In this document: one piece after another, positions 1 through 5,059 of the stretch | Numbering within the stretch: position 1 is the stretch's first letter | How the letters are laid out: each line of letters starts with the position of its first letter | Assembly: GCA_029932795.1 (NCBI GenBank) | Contig: JAOZPL010000064.1 | Span: 1-9,048 of the forward strand | DNA length: 9,048 nt | Source: Candidatus Zixiibacteriota bacterium | GTDB taxonomy: Bacteria > Zixibacteria > MSB-5A5 > GN15 > FEB-12 | Direction of reading: 5' to 3' | Made by a program: the position numbers and the translations under genes | The notes under the pieces: model-generated | Databases searched by the model: none | What the model was told of the DNA's origin: nothing | Seen by the model: the letters and a program-made list of their open reading frames with translations, nothing else

Positions 1-1472
1 AGGTCTCGCAGCACGTGTGGCACCGGCTCCGCCCAGTTGGCGGTCGTGATGAACATCACTCGGGACAGGTCAAACGGCAGATCAAGATACAGATCATTGA
101 AAGAGTCATTCTGTTCAGGGTCGAGTACCTCAAGGAGCGCCGAGGAAGGGTCACCGCGGAAATCGGAACCGAGTTTGTCAACCTCGTCCAGCATGATGAT
201 AGGGTTATTCGAGCCACAACGTTTAATTGACTGGATAATGCGCCCCGGCATAGCACCGATATATGTCCGCCGGTGGCCGCGTATTTCCGCCTCATCACGC
301 ATGCCGCCAAGCGACACGCGGGCAAACTTGCGCCCCATCGCTCGAGCTATCGACCTGCCCAGCGAGGTCTTCCCCACACCCGGCGGACCGACAAAACAGA
401 GGATAGGCCCCTTGATATCAGATTTAAGTTTCCGAACCGCCAGATGCTCCAGAATGCGGTCTTTCACCTTTTCGAGATTGTAATGGTCTTCGTCCAGGAC
501 TTTCTTCGCTTTCTTCAGATCCAGAATATCGATGGTGGATTTAGACCATGGCATCGCTACCAGCCAGTCGAGATAGGTCCGCGCGACCGTGTATTCCGCC
601 GAAGACGGTGACATATGGGAAAGGCGATCCAGTTCCTTGAAGGCTGCCTGCTCGGCAACCTCCGGCATTTTCGCTTCCTTGATCCGATGATCAAACTCCT
701 CGATCTCTGAACTCTCACTGTCCCCGAGCTCCCGCTTGATCGCTTTGAGCTGTTCACGTAGGATATAATCACGCTGGGATTTGCCGAGTTCCGTGGCTGC
801 CTGCGCCTGGATCTCCTGCGAAAGCTCCAGCACGCCTATCTCCTTATTGATAGCATGATGAAGAGCCTGCATCCGTTTGAGAGTGTCGAGCTCCTCGAGC
901 ATTGCCTGTTTCTTTTCAAGGGAGATATTCAGGCTGGAAGCGATGAAGTCGCACAGTTTTGACGGCGTGTCCTGATTGATCGCCGAGACATGAAACTCCT
1001 CATTAAGGTATGGCGCCAGATCGACAAGTGTTTTGATACGCTCGACCAGGTTGCGCTGGAGCGCTTCCATGCGGACTGTCTCCTTGCAGATCTCATGAAG
1101 CGGCTCCACCTCCGCCATTAGATGCGGCGATGCCGAAGTGAAGCGAACAATCCTGATCCTCTCCAGCCCCTGAATCAGGAATCGCACCGTGCCGTCGGGG
1201 AAACGAAGCATCTTGAGAATGCTCCCCGCCGTGCCAACTGTGTGCAGGTCTTCCGGCCCCGGATTCTCTACCGAGGCGTCTTTTTGCAGAAACAGGCCGA
1301 TCCGCGAACCGCGCATCAGCGCTTCATCAACAAGCCGCGTCTGTTCCGCCTCCTGTATCATCAGTGGGACAACAAGAAACGGATAGACCACCGTTCCCTT
1401 GAGCGGCAGAATCGGCAGCACCTGAGTGCCGACTTCTCCCTCTGTCTTGGCTTGATCCAGAACGTCTGTCAA
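1..1472 (-). CDS. lon: Lon ATP-dependent protease (endopeptidase La), N-terminal part, cut by window edge
   Basis: Lon is a cytoplasmic AAA+ serine protease that unfolds and degrades damaged and regulatory proteins. The visible 490 codons read continuously. The N-terminal substrate-binding domain opens with VLPILPLKGTVVYPFLVVPL at about residues 22-41, followed by a long helical region (residues about 190-310, including LGKSQRDYILREQLKAIKREL). The AAA+ module has Walker A GPPGVGKT at residues 362-369 (bases 366-389), the RVSLGGMRDEAEIRGHRRTY segment, and Walker B IIMLDEVDK with D429-E430. These positions match E. coli Lon within a few residues. The Ser-Lys protease domain lies beyond base 1 and cannot be judged. 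No ATG exists in frame at the N-terminus. I chose TTG at 1472-1470, giving MTDVLDQAK, because GAGG sits 5 bases upstream; an in-frame GTG lies 17 codons later. An ATG at 1506-1504 is in another frame and stops after four codons. Identity is certain; the start is likely. Confidence 0.97.
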   Translation of the reverse strand, partial: MTDVLDQAKTEGEVGTQVLPILPLKGTVVYPFLVVPLMIQEAEQTRLVDEALMRGSRIGLFLQKDASVENPGPEDLHTVGTAGSILKMLRFPDGTVRFLIQGLERIRIVRFTSASPHLMAEVEPLHEICKETVRMEALQRNLVERIKTLVDLAPYLNEEFHVSAINQDTPSKLCDFIASSLNISLEKKQAMLEELDTLKRMQALHHAINKEIGVLELSQEIQAQAATELGKSQRDYILREQLKAIKRELGDSESSEIEEFDHRIKEAKMPEVAEQAAFKELDRLSHMSPSSAEYTVARTYLDWLVAMPWSKSTIDILDLKKAKKVLDEDHYNLEKVKDRILEHLAVRKLKSDIKGPILCFVGPPGVGKTSLGRSIARAMGRKFARVSLGGMRDEAEIRGHRRTYIGAMPGRIIQSIKRCGSNNPIIMLDEVDKLGSDFRGDPSSALLEVLDPEQNDSFNDLYLDLPFDLSRVMFITTANWAEPVPHVLRD

Positions 1473-1504
1473 TTCAACCTCAATAAGCTTTAGCTTCCTC
1501 TCAT

Positions 1505-1510
1505 ATTGTA
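1505..1510 (-). promoter_or_regulatory. Candidate -10 element for lon (TACAAT)
   Basis: On the minus strand TACAAT matches the sigma-70 -10 consensus at 5 of 6 bases. It would start transcription near 1498, leaving a leader of about 26 bases that carries the GAGG ribosome binding site. At the expected distance I see only CAATTC or TTCAAT, both poor -35 matches, and no heat-shock sigma-32 consensus. Plausible because the gap after ychF is 125 bases, but weak. Confidence 0.35.
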
Positions 1511-1537
1511 TCGGCCAATCTGCGCAGGAATTGAACA

Positions 1538-1557
1538 GCGGCCTGACAGCCAGCCGC
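1538..1557 (-). terminator. Possible weak hairpin between ychF and lon
   Basis: Perfect 5-base arms (GCGGC at 1557-1553 and GCCGC at 1542-1538 on the minus strand) enclose a 10-base loop, 41 bases downstream of the ychF stop. The following minus-strand bases, TGTTCAATT, hold only a broken T tract, so this is at best a weak intrinsic terminator or a stop for the 3' end of the ychF message. Confidence 0.22.
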
Positions 1558-1597
1558 AGCGGTTAAACAAGGCCCACCGTCCAGGGTTCCGTGCGAA

Positions 1598-2650
1598 TCA
1601 CACATTAAAGCGAAACTGGATGACATCCCCATCTTCGACGACGTACTCTTTTCCTTCCAACCGCATCCTTCCGGCAGCTTTGAGCGCCGCCGAGGTCTTA
1701 TACTCCATGTAATCGTCAAACCTGACGACTTCAGCCCTAATAAAGCCGCGCTCCATATCCGAGTGCACCACCCCCGCAGCTTTCACCGCGATTATCCCCT
1801 GGCTGACCGGCCAGGCGCGCACCTCGTTTTCATTAGCCGTAAAAAACGAAATCAAACCCAGAAGCGCGTACGACTTCTGAATCACCTGCTGCACGGCGGG
1901 GGTTTTGATACCGAGTTCGTTGAGAAACGCCTGCCGCTCTTCTTCTTCGAGCGACACCAGCTCCATCTCGATCTTACCGCACATCACCGCCAGTTCCCGC
2001 TTCCCGACGTCGACAAAGTGGCTGTGTTTCTGTGCGATGTCTTCAGCTTCACCAAGTGCCTCTTCGGGAATGTTCAGAACGATCAGCAGCGGCTTCTGCG
2101 AGAGAAACATGAAGCCGCGAAGCAGCCGGGCGTCCTCCTCGGCCAGTTCCATATCGATGAGCGGGCGTTCCTCTTCAAGCACGGTCAGGCAGCGTTTCAG
2201 AAGCTCCAGTTCGCGGATTTCTGACTTGTCACCGGTCAGTTTGATCCTGCGCTCCCGCTTGTTGATATTGGTCTCAACCATCACCTGATCGAGAATGATC
2301 ATCTCGTCGATAAGATTCTGGATATCCGTCTCCGGGTTGGCCTCAGGCGAGAAGGCGTCCACCACCATGATAAAAGCGTCCATCTGGTGAAGCTCAGGTG
2401 TGACCTCCAGCCCTTTGGATTCCTTCCCTTTGCCGGTAAAACCGGGAGCATCGAGAAACTCGATCTCCGCCGGCGTGACTTTCTTCGGCTTGACCAGTTC
2501 CGCCACTCTGAATGGCCGCTCATCCGGGACTTTTATCACCGCCCGATGAACCGCCTGTGAATAATCACCAACAGCCTCCTGTTGCCCGGCGGCGGCGTTA
2601 AACACGGTCGTCTTGCCGCACTGCGGCTTACCGATAATGCCCAGTTTCAT
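1598..2650 (-). CDS. Divergent YchF/OLA1-type P-loop ATPase with C-terminal TGS (DUF933) domain
   Basis: A 350-residue member of the Obg-HflX superfamily, YchF branch; E. coli YchF has 363. YchF proteins bind ATP more readily than GTP and associate with ribosomes in translation and stress control. The P-loop is GKPQCGKTT (residues 7-15) instead of the usual LPNVGKST. G3 is DAPG, and the G4 position reads NIPE, the YchF-type NxxE rather than NKxD, which predicts relaxed nucleotide choice. The central helical insert (about residues 120-190) is followed by the well-kept tail: TANENEVRAW, then the hallmark GVVHSDMERGFIRAEVV, then EGKEYVVEDGDVIQFRFNV. The ATG at 2650 is firm, since an in-frame TAA lies at 2659-2657. 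No Shine-Dalgarno sequence precedes it, and a promoter sits directly upstream. The switch regions differ so much from canonical YchF that this is probably a paralogue subfamily, so I give no symbol. It lies 125 bases upstream of lon on the same strand. Confidence 0.92.
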   Translation of the reverse strand: MKLGIIGKPQCGKTTVFNAAAGQQEAVGDYSQAVHRAVIKVPDERPFRVAELVKPKKVTPAEIEFLDAPGFTGKGKESKGLEVTPELHQMDAFIMVVDAFSPEANPETDIQNLIDEMIILDQVMVETNINKRERRIKLTGDKSEIRELELLKRCLTVLEEERPLIDMELAEEDARLLRGFMFLSQKPLLIVLNIPEEALGEAEDIAQKHSHFVDVGKRELAVMCGKIEMELVSLEEEERQAFLNELGIKTPAVQQVIQKSYALLGLISFFTANENEVRAWPVSQGIIAVKAAGVVHSDMERGFIRAEVVRFDDYMEYKTSAALKAAGRMRLEGKEYVVEDGDVIQFRFNV

Positions 2651-2658
2651 ATATGTTT

Positions 2659-2687
2659 ATTGTATACGAAATCAGGAGGTATGGCAA
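2659..2687 (-). promoter_or_regulatory. Sigma-70-type promoter of the ychF-like gene, predicting a leaderless mRNA
   Basis: On the minus strand a -35 box TTGCCA (2687-2682, 5 of 6 to TTGACA) and a -10 box TACAAT (2664-2659, 5 of 6 to TATAAT) are separated by exactly 17 bases. Only 8 bases (AAACATAT) lie between the -10 box and the A of the ATG at 2650. Transcription normally begins 6-8 bases after the -10 box, so the message should start at or within about two bases of the start codon. The absence of any ribosome binding site agrees. Confidence 0.7.
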
Positions 2688-2719
2688 GGGGTATGTGGGA
2701 GGAATCTGTTCCCGTTTCG

Positions 2720-2800
2720 TCAGGTCTTACCGACGACGAAATTGGTGGTGTGATCTGACGAATCCTTCGGCACGATGATACTGTCCCACACGCCATTTAC
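2720..2800 (-). pseudogene. Short coding-like fragment, possible C-terminal gene remnant
   Basis: On the minus strand an open frame from just after a TAA (2803-2801) to a TGA at 2722-2720 encodes a 26-residue string ending in VPKDSSDHTTNFVVGKT. Its third codon positions are mostly G or C (GAC, ATC, GTG, CCG, AAG, ACC, TTC, GTC), as in the real genes here, and the composition looks protein-like. There is no ATG and no ribosome binding site; the only in-frame start-like codon early on is a GTG at 2791. I do not recognise the protein. It could be the tail of a decayed gene, part of a dispersed repeat, or chance. Confidence 0.25.
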
Positions 2801-2868
2801 TTACTGTCGGTTCACACATTTGGCAAGCCAAACGCAAGAACCAACAGAACAAGAACACACCAACGAGC

Positions 2869-2888
2869 GGCAGGGGTGGAACCCTGCC
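2869..2888. repeat. Perfect 7-base inverted repeat GGCAGGG/CCCTGCC
   Basis: Arms GGCAGGG (2869-2875) and CCCTGCC (2882-2888) flank a 6-base loop, GTGGAA. Neither strand has a T tract after it, so it is not a standard intrinsic terminator. Its left arm shares GGCAGG with the hairpin at 2944-2963, which suggests a REP- or MITE-like palindromic unit. Confidence 0.55.
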
Positions 2889-2902
2889 AATCATTTAAGG
2901 TA

Positions 2903-2926
2903 GGTCAGGCTGAGCCTGTCGAAGCC
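2903..2926. repeat. Quasi-palindromic element, CAGGCT-G-AGCCTG followed by TCGAAGCC
   Basis: Two perfect 6-base arms (2906-2911 and 2913-2918) surround a single base, so on one strand it cannot fold well; it may be a protein site or a dispersed intergenic repeat unit. From general memory, motifs of the form TTCGACAGGCTCAGCCTGACC recur between genes in many environmental bacterial genomes. I cannot test copy number here, as only one copy is present. Confidence 0.45.
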
Positions 2927-2943
2927 TTTACCCATTTCTTATC

Positions 2944-2963
2944 GGCAGGTCACTGCGCCTGCC
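2944..2963. repeat. 6-base inverted repeat GGCAGG/CCTGCC downstream of the permease
   Basis: Arms GGCAGG (2944-2949) and CCTGCC (2958-2963) surround an 8-base loop. It begins 20 bases after the permease stop and could protect the 3' end of that message. The minus-strand sequence that follows, GATAAGAAATGGG, has no T run, so a role as intrinsic terminator is not supported. Confidence 0.45.
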
Positions 2964-2983
2964 ACATGCCGGTTCCCTTTCCC

Positions 2984-4006
2984 TCACCACCCCACCAGAT
3001 ACCCAATGAAACCCAGAATCAATCCCACCACCAGGTTGATCGCCTTCACGAGTAGAAATACGCGACCGGACTGGGCCAGCAGGGGAAGCATGCCGTGGCC
3101 GTCCTGCACAACCGAACTCGCAAAGAGCGTGCTGAACGGAACCGTCCCCCGGTCAAAGAGGGTCACAAAGATCAGATGCGGGCCGGACTCCGGAATGATA
3201 CCGACCACACAGGCAACCAGCAGGATAATGAGAACGTTGTCCTTGATCAATGATTCGAAATGCAGGTTCTCGATGAGCAGGTGAGTTACAATCAACGCGC
3301 CGAAAGTCCATAGAAAGATGCGCAGAAGATGCTGCCGGGCAATATGTCTCCAGAGATGTTCCTGCAGGAAATGCTCCGGCACAGTAGCTACGACAAAAAC
3401 ACCGACCGCAACACTGAAGGCTATCGTAATCCGCTTCCAGTCCCATGTCTGCGTGCCGAGCGATCCTGTTAACACGCCAACAGCAAACAGGATCAACAGA
3501 CTCATCAGTGCCGCCCGGGCCAGTGACAATTCCCGCCACTGCCTGACAATCCCGAATGCGGAAAAGCAATCACACGGCTCCTCCTCGTGGATTTCAAGAC
3601 ACTCGCACTGTACCACTCCAGCCAGCTTCGTACCCTTTATAGCAACATCCGTCAGCCAGCCCGCCGCAAGACCGGTTACAGCCAGAATGCCAATCAGAAA
3701 CAGTGCCTTCTCAGGTATCAACGCTAACATTACATAGGCCTCGTCGCCGCAGGTGGTAATCATGGCCGCCACAAGCGCGCCAAAACTCACCACTCCATGT
3801 GAATACATCGCCACCACAGCAAACGCGCCCAGGCAACCCGGTGTCGCCCCCAGCAACACCGCTACCAGATACTGCACCCACAATTGGTCGCCCAGACCCT
3901 TTTGCCATGCCCCCCGGCTGACCACGTTTACATATTCGATGATGAGCATCATCAGAAAGACAAAGGCGGAGATCATCAGGGTATGACTCAAGATATCGAC
4001 AAACAT
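2984..4006 (-). CDS. ArsP_2-family (10TM putative heavy-metal exporter) inner-membrane permease
   Basis: A 340-residue polytopic membrane protein with about ten hydrophobic segments, expected in the cytoplasmic membrane. The family (Pfam ArsP_2, formerly DUF2899) is annotated as arsenic efflux protein or putative manganese transporter; the substrate is unproven. Two family-typical regions are seen. The first half has ATPGCLGAFAVVAMYSHG and ITTCGDEA (C86, D88, E89). The second half has IPESGPHLIFVTLF, then ASSVVQDGHGMLPLLAQS. These conserved Pro, Glu, Asp, His and Cys residues within membrane segments are the likely substrate path. The central hydrophilic loop carries CEC and CDC at residues 134-147 with an intervening His and three Glu. 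I chose ATG at 4006 (AGGG 9 bases upstream), which aligns MFVDILSHTLM with the family N-terminus. An upstream GTG at 4075 would add 23 unlikely residues; GTG at 4009 is also possible. It lies 79 bases after the methyltransferase stop. Confidence 0.85.
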   Translation of the reverse strand: MFVDILSHTLMISAFVFLMMLIIEYVNVVSRGAWQKGLGDQLWVQYLVAVLLGATPGCLGAFAVVAMYSHGVVSFGALVAAMITTCGDEAYVMLALIPEKALFLIGILAVTGLAAGWLTDVAIKGTKLAGVVQCECLEIHEEEPCDCFSAFGIVRQWRELSLARAALMSLLILFAVGVLTGSLGTQTWDWKRITIAFSVAVGVFVVATVPEHFLQEHLWRHIARQHLLRIFLWTFGALIVTHLLIENLHFESLIKDNVLIILLVACVVGIIPESGPHLIFVTLFDRGTVPFSTLFASSVVQDGHGMLPLLAQSGRVFLLVKAINLVVGLILGFIGYLVGW

Positions 4007-4085
4007 CACAATTTTCCCTGTTATTGAGGTGACCGATATTGTTACAATGAAGAAAGGGGATATATAAGTCAACACCTATTTGGAT

Positions 4086-4769
4086 TCATTTTTCGGGACG
4101 CCGCACAATCTCGCAGAACAGGCTCGATTCATCCACCTCGACAATCCGCGTCTCAACATCCAGTTTCTTCGTCATTGAAACGAACTCGTCCGGTTGCACC
4201 GTCGTTGCCGTGAAACCGTCTTTGCAGACAATTACACCATTGCCGGTCTTCATGTAATCTATTTCTCCCAGAAGGCCCACTTTCGATTGTAGTTCAAACC
4301 ACCGCAGCCGATTTTTCCAGAACTTACCTGAATAACTTGAAAAGAGGACGACTCCACCCCGCTTGGTAACGCGAATGCTCTCCCGGATCAACTCCCTCTG
4401 ATTCACATGGAAAGCTGAAATGCCGTTCTGGACACAGACGACCATGTCAAAGACACTATCACGAAAGCCGAGTTGAACGGCATCCATACACAGCAGATCG
4501 CAGTTTGAAACACCGCCAAGCGTCTCCTGTCCAAGAACAAGACTGGCGAGGGACGTGTCTATTCCGATAACCCACCCGGCTTGCCGCGCCAGCGCGGGGA
4601 GTATTCGTCCATAGCCGCAGCCCAACTCCAGAACCACGTCGCCTGGGCTGACCTTTTGCACAATATAGTCTACTTCGGCATCCAGATACCGGCGTACCCG
4701 CGGCGGTGCGATATCATACACCCGTTTCAACCGCTCGGATGAGAGTTTATCGTTGTAATAATCGCTCAA
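4086..4769 (-). CDS. Class I SAM-dependent methyltransferase (Methyltransf_11/25 type)
   Basis: A 227-residue soluble protein with the Rossmann-like methyltransferase fold. Motif I is VLELGCGYGR (residues 46-55). The acidic residue ending strand 2 is D71 in GIDTS. The next motif, CMDAVQLGF, carries D96 near the adenine, and strand 4 is FDMVVCVQNGISAF (107-120). The C-terminal half (KFWKNRLRWFELQSKVG onward) would form the substrate cap, and I do not recognise the substrate. The N-terminal YYNDKLSSERLKRVYDIAPPRVRRYL region looks family-specific and is worth keeping. The start is TTG at 4769, with AGGGGA 8 bases upstream; the nearby ATG at 4777 is out of frame and ends after three codons. The ribosome binding site lies inside a 6-base-pair hairpin. 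The gene precedes the ArsP_2 permease by 79 bases, so methylation of a metalloid is conceivable, but no arsenite methyltransferase cysteine set is evident. Confidence 0.87.
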   Translation of the reverse strand: MSDYYNDKLSSERLKRVYDIAPPRVRRYLDAEVDYIVQKVSPGDVVLELGCGYGRILPALARQAGWVIGIDTSLASLVLGQETLGGVSNCDLLCMDAVQLGFRDSVFDMVVCVQNGISAFHVNQRELIRESIRVTKRGGVVLFSSYSGKFWKNRLRWFELQSKVGLLGEIDYMKTGNGVIVCKDGFTATTVQPDEFVSMTKKLDVETRIVEVDESSLFCEIVRRPEK

Positions 4770-4777
4770 TTTGCCAT

Positions 4778-4796
4778 TCCCCTATGACGAAGGGGA
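4778..4796 (-). promoter_or_regulatory. Hairpin covering the methyltransferase ribosome binding site
   Basis: On the minus strand TCCCCT (4796-4791) pairs with AGGGGA (4783-4778) across a 7-base loop, TCGTCAT. The AGGGGA arm is the Shine-Dalgarno sequence of the methyltransferase, 8 bases before its TTG start, so folding would lower translation. A second inverted repeat, CCGGT/ACCGG, lies upstream at 4809-4827. Confidence 0.45.
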
Positions 4797-4876
4797 CAAT
4801 TCGGCTCACCGGTACAATCATTACCGGACAACCACGACCGGCAAAGCCCTTTCTCGATTCTCATCCAGATGCCGTC

Positions 4877-4905
4877 AGTATACGCAAAGTTATCCCCGCA
4901 ACCAA
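4877..4905 (-). promoter_or_regulatory. Candidate promoter for methyltransferase-permease unit
   Basis: On the minus strand a TATACT -10 box (4882-4877, 5 of 6) lies 17 bases after TTGGTT (4905-4900, 3 of 6 to TTGACA). Transcription would begin near 4870, giving a leader of about 100 bases that contains both small hairpins. The weak -35 box limits confidence. Confidence 0.35.
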
Positions 4906-5059
4906 ATGACAGAAAAACCGCAGTCATGCATGTGAAATGAAAAAACTGCTCCAGCCGCTTCCCAACGACGAGCGATTCCAAGAGGCAGATCAAACCGTCT
5001 CTGGATCAACTTATCCTTGTGTGAGACATATGTGGCTGAGCGGATTCCGGCTTATTCAG

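Larger units (their letters stand above)
2651..2983. other. Gene-free spacer between permease stop and ychF-like start
   Basis: This 333-base stretch has no convincing full gene on either strand. From right to left it holds a GGCAGG/CCTGCC hairpin (2944-2963), a quasi-palindrome (2903-2926), a GGCAGGG/CCCTGCC hairpin (2869-2888), an A-rich segment with repeated AGAAC (2837-2856), a short coding-like fragment (2720-2800, minus), and the ychF-like promoter (2659-2687). It looks like a repeat-bearing intergenic region, possibly with debris of a lost gene. Confidence 0.6.
4770..5059. other. Spacer between the signalling operon and the methyltransferase
   Basis: This 290-base stretch holds no convincing gene. 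On the minus strand it carries a TTTTTT run (4945-4940) preceded only by poor stems, a promoter candidate (4877-4905), a CCGGT/ACCGG inverted repeat (4809-4827) and the ribosome-site hairpin (4778-4796). I see no strong intrinsic terminator for the upstream operon, so read-through into the methyltransferase is possible. Confidence 0.5.

Noticed and set aside
1122..1493. Plus-strand 123-residue frame antisense to lon
   Set aside because: Composition is typical of an antisense shadow and the lon frame is unbroken with family motifs.
2674..2758. Plus-strand AGGAGGT next to ATG at 2681, opening a 25-codon frame
   Set aside because: The ribosome site touches the start codon with no spacing, the frame is very short, and it overlies the minus-strand promoter of the ychF-like gene.
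2716..2762. 8-base inverted repeat TTCGTCAG/CTGACGAA with a 31-base loop
   Set aside because: Arms of this length with such a large loop are expected several times by chance in a window of this size, and no function is suggested by position.
2647..2796. Minus-strand 49-residue frame starting MACGTVSS and overlapping the ychF-like start by ATGA
   Set aside because: It contains the whole -35/-10 promoter, has no ribosome binding site, and its composition is Ser/Pro/Arg-rich as in non-coding frames.
3153..3569. 138-residue minus-strand frame inside the permease
   Set aside because: It is an out-of-frame shadow; the permease frame has clear family motifs across the same bases.
4007..4075. GTG start at 4075 for the permease and a TTGACT promoter box nearby
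   Set aside because: The extra 23 residues do not fit the family N-terminus, and no -10 box lies at 15-19 bases from TTGACT.
4007..4085. Manganese (yybP-ykoY) riboswitch before the permease
   Set aside because: The gap is only 79 bases and I see no matching conserved stems or a terminator-like expression platform.
4940..4945. Minus-strand TTTTTT run as terminator of the signalling operon
   Set aside because: Stems immediately before it are only 3-4 base pairs, and it lies more than 110 bases after the last stop codon.
4766..4993. Minus-strand 75-residue frame ending at the methyltransferase start
   Set aside because: No ribosome site, no recognisable domain, and it spans the promoter and hairpins of the spacer; probably non-coding.
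4890..5020. TTATCC motifs resembling DnaA boxes (near 4890 and 5011)
   Set aside because: Neither fits TTATNCACA, there is no cluster or AT-rich unwinding stretch, and no replication gene is near.
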